NCBI GenBank assembly: GCA_028554795.2
Contig: CM068830.1
Span: forward strand, 113,234,214 to 113,298,213
Origin: Sinohyriopsis cumingii
Taxonomy: Eukaryota > Mollusca > Bivalvia > Unionida > Unionidae
DNA: 64,000 nucleotides
Reading direction: 5' to 3'
Position numbers and translations under genes: made by a program. The notes below the pieces were generated by a model that was not told the origin of the DNA, ran no database searches, and saw only the letters and a list, made by a program, of their open reading frames with translations. Position 1 is the stretch's first letter, and every line of letters begins with the position of its first letter. Shown here in pieces: positions 35,741 to 44,115 of this stretch.

Positions 35741-36094
35741 TTAGTTTCTAAGAATGCGATGTCCTCTGAGGATAGACTTTCTGGCGATAGGTCTGCTTCT
35801 TCGGAAAGAGAAGAAGAACTCTTTGGTGTCGATACGGCAATCGACAAAGCCTCTGTCAGGTTCAGGTTGCTGCTGCTGTTGTTGTTGTTGTTGTTGTTGT
35901 TTTTGAAGTCTGTACTTCTCTGTCCATTCTTCTTTCTCCCTGTTCACTTCTTCTCTGAAGAGCTCTTCTATCAGGTCTTCAGTGATTTTTAACATTCTCA
36001 CATTCTCTATTTCTTCTGGCTTCGGTATCAGACTGTGTCTGACCCTATGCAAATTCACGTAGGCTTCGTTAAGTTTAGCTAGTTTGGAGCACAT
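35741..36094 (-). CDS. Left-arm accessory protein 3 (poly-Gln)
   Basis: The ATG at 36094 gives MCSKLAKLNEAYVNLHRVRH, clearly related to the start of accessory protein 2. The 117 residues include an acidic/basic helix (EELFREEVNREKEEW), a run of 12 Gln from a CAA/CAG tract, and a basic C-terminus. The function is unknown. The unit has the shared promoter at 36160 and a stem-loop at 35696. Confidence 0.68.
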   Translation of the reverse strand: MCSKLAKLNEAYVNLHRVRHSLIPKPEEIENVRMLKITEDLIEELFREEVNREKEEWTEKYRLQKQQQQQQQQQQQPEPDRGFVDCRIDTKEFFFSFRRSRPIARKSILRGHRILRN

Positions 36095-36159
36095 CTTCTT
36101 AGGAGGATGAGTCGACAATGGATGGTTAGACTGGGAACAAACCGGTTCTTAAAGTCAAA

Positions 36160-36185
36160 GCGCGGACGTGAAGGAAAACATCCCC
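36160..36185 (-). promoter_or_regulatory. Shared left-arm promoter element (unit 3)
   Basis: GCGCGGACGTGAAGGAAAAC then ATCCCC, about 65 bp upstream of the ATG at 36094. Confidence 0.7.
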
Positions 36186-36199
36186 ACACGGTTTTCGAG

Positions 36200-36432
36200 T
36201 CGCAACGTTCAGTGAGTGTCATGAGAGGGATAGTAAGAAATGAAAGAGCATCAATCCAACATTCTTATAGCTAAACAAAAGACAAAGGCATTTTTTTCAA
36301 AACACAACATTTTTTATTCAAAAATCACTTAACACTAAACAACAACATTTCTAACATTTTTTAACAATAATCCAACACTATAACATCAAACAATTTTTTT
36401 CAAATCACAAACATTTTTTCTCAATAGACAAT
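36200..36432. other. Spacer with AATAAA for the virion block
   Basis: An AT-rich spacer with repeated AACATTTTT. On the minus strand an AATAAA lies near 36312-36317, about 120 bp after the protease stop, the expected poly(A) signal for the late block. Confidence 0.5.
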
Positions 36433-36993
36433 CTACTTTGAACAGGGCTGACAACGTTGTGAATGAAATTGTGATTTCCACTGTTGGAAATCATTAGGCC
36501 ATTGATGGACACTACGTTTCCTAGCTTGAGACAAAAGATAAGCATAATGGTCACAAAACCATCGATCTACTTTCACATCGTTTCTAGCAGAAGAACGAGG
36601 ATCGAAATGAGTCACTAAATGTTCTAAGGAATAGCCCAGGCTGCGATGATGCAGAAAATACACACAGTACTGTCCACACACCAAGGAATCTGTGCCTTGT
36701 AATTTCACGTTATTGAATCGGGTGGTTTGAGCATTTCTTCTCATAAAGTCGATGATATCGTCTTCCAAAGGGGGCAATCCGTACGAATCGAAATATTCCA
36801 CACATCCTTCTTGAGGAAAGTAGACGGCTACCCAGTGGGTTCCTGGGAGATGACTGTCGTCCGTGTTGATCACGTAAGCTTGATGGTCTTTAGGTTTGCG
36901 ATGAGGGAGTTCATCTTTAGCACAGACGACAGGATTCCAAGAAGCCGTATACGAACTGTGGTTCAAAAGGTAATAAAGTTCCCAGGTATCCAT
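36433..36993 (-). CDS. Adenain-like cysteine protease (PRO)
   Basis: It is the maturation protease of Polinton virions, related to adenovirus adenain and the Ulp1 fold. It is 186 residues from the ATG at 36993 (MDTWELYYLLNH). The catalytic pattern is present in order: His53 in LPGTHWVAVYF, Asp69 in VEYFDSYG, Gln108 and Cys110 in LVCGQYCVYFL. The C-terminal half is Arg/Trp-rich. It lies immediately after a conserved 160-aa gene and before the left-arm accessory units. It is probably the distal gene of a minus-strand late block ending in AATAAA. Confidence 0.93.
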   Translation of the reverse strand: MDTWELYYLLNHSSYTASWNPVVCAKDELPHRKPKDHQAYVINTDDSHLPGTHWVAVYFPQEGCVEYFDSYGLPPLEDDIIDFMRRNAQTTRFNNVKLQGTDSLVCGQYCVYFLHHRSLGYSLEHLVTHFDPRSSARNDVKVDRWFCDHYAYLLSQARKRSVHQWPNDFQQWKSQFHSQRCQPCSK

Positions 36994-37013
36994 TGATTTG
37001 TGTTTTTTCTTCT

Positions 37014-37496
37014 TCACAGGTAATAATAAGTCGTCAATTCGATCCTGACTTTTTGCTTGAAAATGTCTGACGAATAAACGGTTATTCGTTCTGTTTCCTC
37101 ACTCTGATTCAGGAGAGCTTCGATACGATGGATCTCTTGAGTGGTTAATGGTGGACAAGAATGTTCACGCAAGTCTTTATACCACTGGTGCAACACGTCT
37201 TTGTTCGAGATGAGACTCCAAGCTTCGTCCAGATACTCGTCCAATTTTTCTTCTTGACTCAACATCAGGCATTTATCGTGTTGAATTTGACTGGGATGAT
37301 CGTTTTGACATCCATAACAATTTTTCTTGATCAATTCCGTCATTTTGTCGACCAAGTGTTTGGCAAAACAGGAGACTAAATGGGCTTCTTGTTCTGGCCA
37401 TCTTGACTTCATCATGATCACTTCTTCTTCCACAGTCTCCTCACATTTCATGTCCAAAGTTTCTCCACTTTGTAAAGAGGGATAGCAGTCTTCCAT
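37014..37496 (-). CDS. Conserved Polinton protein of unknown function (160 aa)
   Basis: Start MEDCYPSLQSGETLDMKCEE; the central segment KKNCYGCQNDHPSQIQHDKC has a CX2C...H...C arrangement that could bind zinc. As far as I recall, proteins with this CXGCXXXHPSQXXHXCL pattern occur in many animal Polintons beside the capsid genes; the role is unknown. It lies 5 bp after the major capsid gene's end and 20 bp before the protease, consistent with one late block. Confidence 0.7.
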   Translation of the reverse strand: MEDCYPSLQSGETLDMKCEETVEEEVIMMKSRWPEQEAHLVSCFAKHLVDKMTELIKKNCYGCQNDHPSQIQHDKCLMLSQEEKLDEYLDEAWSLISNKDVLHQWYKDLREHSCPPLTTQEIHRIEALLNQSEETERITVYSSDIFKQKVRIELTTYYYL

Positions 37497-37501
37497 GGCT
37501 T

Positions 37502-38821
37502 CTAATAATCTAGAATGACTTCTCTCAAACTGTTGATTTCTATGGTATTATCGAATTCTGCATACAGGATGACGTTCACCGTTTCATCAGGGATTCGGTT
37601 TGCAAATTGAATTTCCACACGAATCTGGCCAGATTTTATAGGGTGGAAATGTCCCTCGTCGCTGCCTTGGTCTGGAGTGAAATCGAAAGCCCACAAAGTG
37701 TAGCCTCCTGCATAATCCTCGTACGTAATACCGTGACTGGTATTGGTTCCTAACTGACCCGTGGCTTCGTACAGGGACAAGTACGATCTCAAGTAATTCT
37801 TCTTGGTAAAGTCAGGTTCGAAAGGTCTGGTACACAAGGTCTTGCCATCGCGACTCACTTCGATCTTGGACACGCCAAAGTGTTGAAAGTAGAAAGGATT
37901 TTTTTTGAAAGCTCCGTTGAAGGCTTCATTCTCGACGATACCAACGATCAAACGTTTGGGTAGCTGTCCTTGGAACAGATGATCTTCGATCATGGATCGC
38001 TGTCCCTTGGGAATGGTGAAGGTTTTCACTTCCACGCGTCGGATCGGATACTTAGCGGTCGTTCTGCTCAACGTCTGACTGATGTCGTTACCCACTTTAG
38101 GTAACACTTCCACGCGTCGTACGTAGAGCCTGGCTTCCTCGATGACAGTTTTGCAAGCAGTATTACCTATCAAATGGAAAGTGGCACTGCTCCGATTCAG
38201 TCTCAGGCGGACATTCACCCCGTTCAGCAAATACTTCTCTTGCAACCACATGTCCAAATGCAAACGATCCATCAGTTCTAAACTATCTCCACTTTTGATT
38301 CTGTTTCTTCGTTCTATAAATCCATCATTTGTTGATTTAGTTTTATCCTTTGTATCAATTTCGAATTCTTCAAACTGGCCTGCTTCGTCAGCTTCCCATA
38401 GCACACAGGCATTGAGATGAGTGTTCTTGGCGTCTATTCCGTACGTCAAGAGATTTTCCAGGTACGCTCGATAAGGGTAAGTATCCATGCTGCTGCTGAC
38501 CAGTTTGTTGTTCAAGTACAAGTCCACTCCGCTAAACAAGGAATGCATGAAATTGTTGACGGGATCTATTACCTCATCACCATCTAGGGGCGTATTATCC
38601 TCATCGACAACTTTGACTTTCAGGTACAAGTAACTGCTATTCAGATCGATGTAATCTTCGGGCTGTCCTTTGATTTCAAACTCGATGGGAGCTGAGGCTG
38701 TCAATGAGGAGACGGGATGAAATTCCACCCATTGGGATTCTTGCATCGTTATCATGGTGGGGGGCATAGCAAACAGATCCAGTTCCGTCTTGGAACAAGC
38801 GCAAGATTCTCGGTGCATCAT
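37502..38821 (-). CDS. Major capsid protein (double jelly roll)
   Basis: This is the Polinton hexon-like major capsid protein. From the ATG at 38821 it has 439 residues, a normal length. Recognisable blocks are VEFHPVSSLTASAPIEFEI, DYIDLNSSYLYLKVKV, MHSLFSGVDLYLNNKLVSS and TYPYRAYLENLLTYGIDAK, all typical of Polinton capsid proteins. Such proteins form pseudo-hexagonal trimers in an icosahedral shell. Neighbours are the small basic protein upstream and the conserved 160-aa gene downstream. An ATG at 38821 is preferred over the longer non-ATG open frame. Confidence 0.93.
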   Translation of the reverse strand: MMHRESCACSKTELDLFAMPPTMITMQESQWVEFHPVSSLTASAPIEFEIKGQPEDYIDLNSSYLYLKVKVVDEDNTPLDGDEVIDPVNNFMHSLFSGVDLYLNNKLVSSSMDTYPYRAYLENLLTYGIDAKNTHLNACVLWEADEAGQFEEFEIDTKDKTKSTNDGFIERRNRIKSGDSLELMDRLHLDMWLQEKYLLNGVNVRLRLNRSSATFHLIGNTACKTVIEEARLYVRRVEVLPKVGNDISQTLSRTTAKYPIRRVEVKTFTIPKGQRSMIEDHLFQGQLPKRLIVGIVENEAFNGAFKKNPFYFQHFGVSKIEVSRDGKTLCTRPFEPDFTKKNYLRSYLSLYEATGQLGTNTSHGITYEDYAGGYTLWAFDFTPDQGSDEGHFHPIKSGQIRVEIQFANRIPDETVNVILYAEFDNTIEINSLREVILDY

Positions 38822-38838
38822 TTTTTTTGTCTCTTTTC

Positions 38839-39258
38839 TCAATAATCGAAAACGTCTAAGTCTCGAACGGTTCTTCTTTTCTTGGCCTTTCTAGCTTGAA
38901 GTCTGGTGAAAGGGTGTTTTCTTCGTCGTCGTCTTTTTCTGTCTTGTCCTTGCTGAATGCCTGATTCGGTAGCGTGCAGGGCATTTATAGGTGTGTCTCG
39001 TCGGCCCAAAATGTCTTTGCCCGTTTGCAGCAAGACATTTTTGCCTGCCCTCATGAAGGCTTCTTTAGGGTTTTGTTTGTCGATGATGACATTTTGGAGA
39101 AATTCTTTGCCTTGCGTCAGTGCCGCATCTTTCAAGGCGTGCAATCCGCGTGTCACCATCGGTTTCAACACCGGGACCACCGAACGAAAGGCCGATTTTA
39201 ACATGTCTCCTAAACCGTGTCCTCGCTGTCGAGCAACCCCTTGGTACACTGGATACAT
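38839..39258 (-). CDS. Small basic virion protein (pVI/pX-like)
   Basis: 139 residues, start MYPVYQGVARQRGHGLGDML. An amphipathic helix-rich middle is followed by a strongly basic tail (RKRRRRRKHPFTRLQARKAK) and a short acidic end, DLDVFDY. Position between the minor and major capsid genes and composition fit a virion-internal cement or core protein; the exact counterpart is uncertain. Gly-Gly/Gly-X sites near the N-terminus could be protease targets, an inference only. Confidence 0.72.
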   Translation of the reverse strand: MYPVYQGVARQRGHGLGDMLKSAFRSVVPVLKPMVTRGLHALKDAALTQGKEFLQNVIIDKQNPKEAFMRAGKNVLLQTGKDILGRRDTPINALHATESGIQQGQDRKRRRRRKHPFTRLQARKAKKRRTVRDLDVFDY

Positions 39259-39265
39259 GACTTAC

Positions 39266-40183
39266 TTACGAGTCGTGAGAGAACCGTTTTCGAAAATGGA
39301 GTTTCACCGTGACTTTTCCTTTGGTGAATGGAATATTTTGTCCCAAATCTCCTTTTATAGCAATGTTGACCGTGTCCAAATACGACTTGCTGACAGGCAA
39401 ATAATGAGGATGGACAAATTCGCGGTGGACGTGGTAAGTGTTTCCACCTTCCTGGTCACTGGCCGTGGTATTATCCACTTTGAAAGGAATGACACGCAGT
39501 AACGGTACAGAGGTGTGTCCCACCACGTTATACTCCACCACATCGGAGTACACGAACATTAAATTCAGTCCTTGATTCAGTTCTACAGGGAATCGAAAAT
39601 ACTTGTAAAATTCCGTATTGCTGTTGATCTTCGGATTAAAATTTGGAGCCATGTTTGTGTCTCCACCTAAAATATCAAACAAGTCACGATTGAAACTGAT
39701 GGACATCGTTTGGGTATCCTGAAATTTCATCAGTAAGCGACGAGCCACTTTATGGTACTCCAGGGTGACACTTTTTTTGGCTCTGTTCAGGGCTTTGGCA
39801 AAGGCGAACTCGAACCTGTCCGCAATAGTGTCCACCAAATGTTGGCCGCTAAAATAAAACCCTGGTGGAATTTTCACGGTGTAGATTTTGAAGGCTGGAT
39901 TGCTGGTGGATGTTGTTGTGATCCCTGAAAACCCGATGTCAGTCATGGCTTCTTGTAATTGTTGGTTCAGGATTTCGACCTCAAAAAAGTTTTGAGTTTC
40001 AGTGATGTTTTTGATTTGTGTAGGGTATATCATTTCTACTAAAGCCACTTCCCAATGGGCTTCGTGATCTAAGGGGATGGCTTGAGGTAATTTGGCCGTG
40101 TAACAGCACAATGTGTTATTGGGAAACACCTCCATGGAACTGTCACTGGGTAAGGTCAAATAAAATTGGTTTTGGTGACTCAT
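39266..40183 (-). CDS. Minor capsid protein (penton, single jelly roll)
   Basis: 305 residues from an ATG at 40183. The N-terminus SHQNQFYLTLPSDSSMEVFP and WEVALVEMIYP are hallmark phrases of Polinton minor capsid proteins, predicted to form the pentameric vertices. Its neighbours are a predicted membrane protein upstream and the small basic protein downstream, with gene ends nearly touching. The length is normal for the family. Confidence 0.9.
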   Translation of the reverse strand: MSHQNQFYLTLPSDSSMEVFPNNTLCCYTAKLPQAIPLDHEAHWEVALVEMIYPTQIKNITETQNFFEVEILNQQLQEAMTDIGFSGITTTSTSNPAFKIYTVKIPPGFYFSGQHLVDTIADRFEFAFAKALNRAKKSVTLEYHKVARRLLMKFQDTQTMSISFNRDLFDILGGDTNMAPNFNPKINSNTEFYKYFRFPVELNQGLNLMFVYSDVVEYNVVGHTSVPLLRVIPFKVDNTTASDQEGGNTYHVHREFVHPHYLPVSKSYLDTVNIAIKGDLGQNIPFTKGKVTVKLHFRKRFSHDS

Positions 40184-40592
40184 AATTCCAGAGTTCTGTG
40201 GCTGTCCGAGGGGATATTATTGGACGTCAGAGGTGTGTCTCCGCCCAAAATGGGGTTCTGGTTGTGGTTGTTGGAGTGGTGACTGGCACTGGCACTGGAC
40301 ACAACGTTCCCGTTCGAGGAGAATTTCAGGGAGGGATTGGGAAGCAGGTAACCGATGCAACTGCTCAATAAAATGGTCCACAATTGTTTGTCTCCTTGTT
40401 GCAAACTCAAATTGGCGATGGCTGCCCCGATGACACAATACACCACGAAGATTTGGCAGAAAAAGACGATTTGCCTTTTAGGCACACGTTCTCCACACCA
40501 CACCCACAAGGGTTGTTTTGTAAATCTTGCACAGAAGAACTGGGTGAAGAAGGAGTGGTCGACGTAGCTGCGTCTGATGTGTGAAAGGGCAT
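40180..40592 (-). CDS. Predicted Polinton membrane protein
   Basis: The recognisable part is VPKRQIVFFCQIFVVYCVIG, followed by a second hydrophobic segment, LWTILLSSCIGYLLPNPSLK, then a Ser/Asn/His-rich tail. This two-helix protein next to the minor capsid gene is, from memory, common in animal Polintons, with no proven role. The start is not settled: ATG 40592 is the nearest reasonable candidate, overlapping nothing downstream of the integrase stop at 40598. Confidence 0.6.
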
Positions 40593-40597
40593 GATGG

Positions 40598-41707
40598 TCA
40601 CTTCTTTTTATAGTCGATGACTTGCGAAGCGTCGATCCAAGAATCGAAACTGGGTGGATATCCTTTCCAACGTACTTTGACTTCTTGGACACGTCGTTTG
40701 CCCACTTTACGGGTTCTGCGTTCGAGAATGCTTTCGATGTCGTACACGTCGTCTTCTTTTTTGGTCACACGTTGTAACTCGGGCAAATAAAACGTTCCTT
40801 TGAGCACTTCTCCGTTCATGTCTTCCAATTTATAGACGGTAGGATGACGGCCATGCACTCGTCCAGTGACGCGAAACAATTCGGTCGTCCAGTTAGGTAA
40901 GTAACCTTTGTCGAAAGTGCGTTTGGTTTTGCCAATGCGCACCCAATCTCCTACGGCCAACTCTCCACTTTTCTTGGGGACAGCCCTCGTCGGGGACGTA
41001 CCGAACAGGCGCTCAAACACCAACACTTCGCTGTCGGGAGTCACGTCTTGCGGGGCACGTCCGATGCTTCGATGGTAAGATTGGTTGTACGCTTGTACCA
41101 GATGCGGTAAGATGTCGATGTACTTCAGAGTGTGGTGATGCGTAAAATATTTCCACATGCGTTCTTTCAAAGTGCGTTGAAAACGTTCCACGATGCTGGC
41201 TTTGGTTTCGGGATTCTCGGTGGTAAAAAAATGAATGTCACGTTTCTTTAATTCTTTTTGGAAAGCTTGGTTCAGAAATTCGGTGCCTTTGTCCGTTTGC
41301 CATCGAAGAGGGTGACGACCGCTTTGTTTCAACACCCGTTGCAGGGCTCGCACTAACTCGCTGCTCGATTTGGAAGTCAAGGGCACGACCCAAGCAAATT
41401 TGGAAAAGACGTCGATGACACAGAACAAATATTTGTAGCCACGATTGTAGCTGGCCAAATGAGAGACATCGGCTAAATCGGCTTGCCATTGATGATCGAT
41501 GCCTTCCACTCGGGTGCGACTTCTGGCAAACTTGCGTCGAATGGGTTTGTGCAAAGTGTAGGTAGCTTGTTCTTGTAACCATCGTTGCACTTGAGGTAAA
41601 CGGAGACTTTTCAGTCGCGTTTTGGCAGCACGATACAATTTTTGAACTCCTGCGTAACCTGCAGGATGCGAGGGATCGTAGTAAATGCTGGCTAAGACTT
41701 TTTCCAT
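40598..41707 (-). CDS. Retroviral-type integrase with C-terminal chromodomain
   Basis: The DDE integrase inserts the element and makes the 6-bp duplication. 369 residues. The catalytic triad is visible as Asp77 (HQWQADLAD), Asp139 (WQTDKGTEF) and Glu174 (KASIVERFQ). A beta-rich DNA-binding segment (GDWVRIGKTKRTFDKGYLPN) follows, then a chromodomain at about 315-366 (YDIESILERR ... KVRWKGYPPSFDSWIDA), which could direct insertion to marked chromatin. It starts with MEKVLASIYYDPSHPAGYAG, the usual Polinton integrase opening. Confidence 0.95.
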   Translation of the reverse strand: MEKVLASIYYDPSHPAGYAGVQKLYRAAKTRLKSLRLPQVQRWLQEQATYTLHKPIRRKFARSRTRVEGIDHQWQADLADVSHLASYNRGYKYLFCVIDVFSKFAWVVPLTSKSSSELVRALQRVLKQSGRHPLRWQTDKGTEFLNQAFQKELKKRDIHFFTTENPETKASIVERFQRTLKERMWKYFTHHHTLKYIDILPHLVQAYNQSYHRSIGRAPQDVTPDSEVLVFERLFGTSPTRAVPKKSGELAVGDWVRIGKTKRTFDKGYLPNWTTELFRVTGRVHGRHPTVYKLEDMNGEVLKGTFYLPELQRVTKKEDDVYDIESILERRTRKVGKRRVQEVKVRWKGYPPSFDSWIDASQVIDYKKK

Positions 41708-41728
41708 TTTTTTGTGTTGATTGGTGTC

Positions 41729-42361
41729 TTAATAAGGCACCCACTCTTGGAAGAGGCTACTCTTTTTCTCTTGGGGTATTTTCTTGGATTGCAAGGCTTT
41801 GCGTGTGCGACCGGCAATAGGTGTTGAAGAGGAGGAGGAGGATGTCTGAGCAGGGGATATCGGTTCTTGTTTCACTTCTGTCTTCACTTTCTTTTTCTCT
41901 TGTGATGAAGAAGGGGTGGCCATCATCTTTTTAATCCATCCAATTCTGGAGGTAGGTGGTGTTGTTAACTTGCGTACTTTTTCTGGTGGAGTTTGAAACC
42001 CTTCTTCTTCTTCTTCTTTTCCTTTTTCTGTCTTGACCACTGGTACCGGTACTGGTACTGGTACTGGTGATGGTGCTGGACTTTTCATCAAGGTCTTAAA
42101 ATCTTTCAAAGTGGGTAGAGCTGTTTCGTCTAAAGCTTTCTGGTGAAAGAGTTGCAGTCGTTGCAAGAGTTGACCGTACTTTTGCGATTTTTCTGTTTCG
42201 GACAAATCTTGGCGATCCATCAAGGATTGCAATTCGTGTTGTAACTGGGACATCTCGCTCAAATTGGGATTGGGAGGTAAATGCGGGGTGCGTTGTTCTT
42301 GCCACCGATGGTATTCCATCCATCGTTTGTAAGGCACTAAAGCTAGTTTTCGTCCTTCCAT
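41729..42361 (-). CDS. Polinton protein of unknown function (210 aa)
   Basis: Start MEGRKLALVPYKRWMEYHRW. A helical, Gln-rich N-terminal half (SQLQHELQSLMDRQDL) is followed by a Pro-Val repeat and a Lys/Glu/Ser-rich disordered half ending SLFQEWVPY. It ends 22 bp before the integrase start. Proteins beginning with a KLALVP-like phrase recur beside the integrase in other animal Polintons in my recollection; the function is unknown. Confidence 0.6.
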   Translation of the reverse strand: MEGRKLALVPYKRWMEYHRWQEQRTPHLPPNPNLSEMSQLQHELQSLMDRQDLSETEKSQKYGQLLQRLQLFHQKALDETALPTLKDFKTLMKSPAPSPVPVPVPVPVVKTEKGKEEEEEGFQTPPEKVRKLTTPPTSRIGWIKKMMATPSSSQEKKKVKTEVKQEPISPAQTSSSSSSTPIAGRTRKALQSKKIPQEKKSSLFQEWVPY

Positions 42362-42409
42362 GGGGTTGTCAGGGGTCGATTCTGAGATCTTGGAACTTCC
42401 GAGGCCTTT

Positions 42410-42796
42410 TTATCTTGCTCCCACCAGTCCTCCCAACATGGTTCCCAAGACTCCTTTCAGTATGGGGCCTAACAAGAGAGGTAAAATGCCTCCACGTTGG
42501 ACCAACATCTTCTTTTTTTGACGAATGGGAATTTTCTTTCGAACCATTTGGCGAAGAACGTGACGATGTTTGCCTAAGCATTGTTTCTGGTGTTTGGACA
42601 AAAGGATCGTGCCTTTCAAAACGTTCAAACAACATTCGCACACGGTATCGATGACCTCTTTGGAGGCCGTTTGAATGAGTTTTTTTCGTAGGGGTGAAGA
42701 AGCTTTGGACAGGACAGATAACATGTCCCCATGTTTAGCTAAACGTGGTGGCAGTCCTTTCCTTTTCTTTCCTTGGGGTTTTCTGGAGGGTGACAT
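42410..42796 (-). CDS. Small basic virion core protein (128 aa)
   Basis: Start MSPSRKPQGKKRKGLPPRLA. A conserved helix region (VIDTVCECCLNVLKG, then LSKHQKQCLGKHRHVLRQMV) leads into a basic patch and a Gly/Leu-rich hydrophobic tail, RGGILPLLLGPILKGVLGTM. This design (RGG followed by hydrophobic helix) recurs in Polinton and adintovirus small virion proteins and resembles adenovirus core/cement proteins. It may bind DNA or the capsid interior. Confidence 0.68.
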   Translation of the reverse strand: MSPSRKPQGKKRKGLPPRLAKHGDMLSVLSKASSPLRKKLIQTASKEVIDTVCECCLNVLKGTILLSKHQKQCLGKHRHVLRQMVRKKIPIRQKKKMLVQRGGILPLLLGPILKGVLGTMLGGLVGAR

Positions 42797-42882
42797 TTTT
42801 TGCTTGTGGGTTCCGGGACATTCACCGAACAGACACTAACGTCGATGACTTAACGCACACCCTTTTATCTTTTTTTTTGGGA

Positions 42883-43071
42883 CTATCGCTTTGTCATAAA
42901 GGTGACAATGTTTTTCCCAAAATCACCAAGGAATCCTCCCCTTTGTTGACACCTCTTTTTCTTGGAACGACTGTGTCTTTTCTTAGGGTAATGTCGATGC
43001 CTGGCTAAGCGCTTTGTCGGATGACGCGTCTGCCTTTGTCTCTTTCTTTTGTGGCTTCTTGGAGGTGACAT
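42883..43071 (-). CDS. Tiny Arg-rich protein (mu/pX-like)
   Basis: 62 residues, SPPRSHKRKRQRQTRHPTKR at the start and QQRGGFLGDFGKNIVTFMTK near the end. The RGGFLG motif matches the tail design of the neighbouring core protein. Composition suggests a DNA-condensing peptide like adenovirus mu. The short length makes the call tentative. Confidence 0.58.
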   Translation of the reverse strand: MSPPRSHKRKRQRQTRHPTKRLARHRHYPKKRHSRSKKKRCQQRGGFLGDFGKNIVTFMTKR

Positions 43072-43117
43072 CTTTTTTACAAGTTCACTGATACCCCGAC
43101 TTGGTCACAGGTTCTTT

Positions 43118-44074
43118 TTATACTGGAACGCGTCGCCACTGATTGTCTTTACGTTTTATCAGTTTGAGGACAGGCATGACACGTCGTGCAGGGGTACGCA
43201 ACGGACTAAATCGAGCCAGTTCTTGCTTGGACAAATCCAGTAAACTTTGTAACATGCCCGATCTTTCTTGGACTTTGATTTTGGGAGAAGGTACTTTGTG
43301 AGCAGCAGCCACTGCCACTAAATTGGAGGGTCCTGCCACTGGGGAAGTTCTTTTGGGGGTCATCAACGGAGATGTTCTTGGTGTGATCAACGTCTCCAAG
43401 TACTCTTCAGTTCTGGGTGTCATCAACGGAGAAGTGGATGAACGTGAGGATGCCGGAGACGCAGTCACTGCCGTGGCAGGTCGTGGTTTGCGAGTGTAAG
43501 GTTGCGTCCTGGCCGAAGTGCCTCTCTTGCGACTAGTTTTCTTCTGTGGACTTTTCTTTTTCTGGGGACTTTTTCTCTGTTTCTTTTTCTGGGGGCTTCT
43601 TTTCTTTTTCCGGGGTGGTGGTGTCTGGTAAGAGGAGGGTCCTGCCACTGGAGAAGTTATTCTTCTTGGGGACCTGGTCTTTTTCTTTTTCTTCTTGGGG
43701 CTTCGTTGGACTTTTGTCTTGGGGATAACTTTGGGGGCATTAGGATCCCATCTTAAGAGTGAGCGAATGATGACCCCTCCTAGAGTACCGCTCCCTCCAG
43801 GTTTCAAAATGATTTGTTTTTTGGTTTGAGTGTCAGTGCGGGGATCGGCCAGTTGGACCAAAGCGACTTTGTTTCGATCAAAAAAGCGTTGGGTTTGATG
43901 AGGAATCTGAATGATTCCTTGGAGTAATTGACGTGCCGTCACCGTGAACCATCGTAAGACTTCTTTGAGACTAGCTTCTAAGACACGGGCTCGTGTTTGT
44001 GGATCTTTTTCTCGACTGATGCCATACAAGGCACGAATCAATTTGACGGGAAGATGCGACTGAAGGGACGTCAT
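43118..44074 (-). CDS. Basic Polinton protein of unknown function (318 aa)
   Basis: The ATG at 44074 (MTSLQSHLPVKLIRALYGIS) is preferred because the longer open frame overlaps the ATPase coding region. The N-terminal third is helical and includes FFDRNKVALVQLADPRTDTQ, then KKQIILKPGGSGTLGGVI, a pattern seen in other Polinton virion proteins. The remainder is Pro/Ser/Lys/Arg-rich with repeated SPQKKK and TSPVAGPS phrases, apparently disordered and DNA-binding in character. Confidence 0.66.
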   Translation of the reverse strand: MTSLQSHLPVKLIRALYGISREKDPQTRARVLEASLKEVLRWFTVTARQLLQGIIQIPHQTQRFFDRNKVALVQLADPRTDTQTKKQIILKPGGSGTLGGVIIRSLLRWDPNAPKVIPKTKVQRSPKKKKKKTRSPRRITSPVAGPSSYQTPPPRKKKRSPQKKKQRKSPQKKKSPQKKTSRKRGTSARTQPYTRKPRPATAVTASPASSRSSTSPLMTPRTEEYLETLITPRTSPLMTPKRTSPVAGPSNLVAVAAAHKVPSPKIKVQERSGMLQSLLDLSKQELARFSPLRTPARRVMPVLKLIKRKDNQWRRVPV

Positions 44075-44115
44075 GTTCACACTGTGTGAGACAGACGAAA
44101 AAGGGTCTGAGGTTT

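Noticed and set aside
38957-39502. 181-residue plus-strand open frame
   Set aside because: It lies opposite the recognised basic virion and minor capsid genes and has no motif of its own.
43502-43756. Phe/Leu/Gly-rich plus-strand frames that look like membrane proteins
   Set aside because: They are antisense to a Lys/Pro/Ser-rich coding region; hydrophobicity follows from complementarity.
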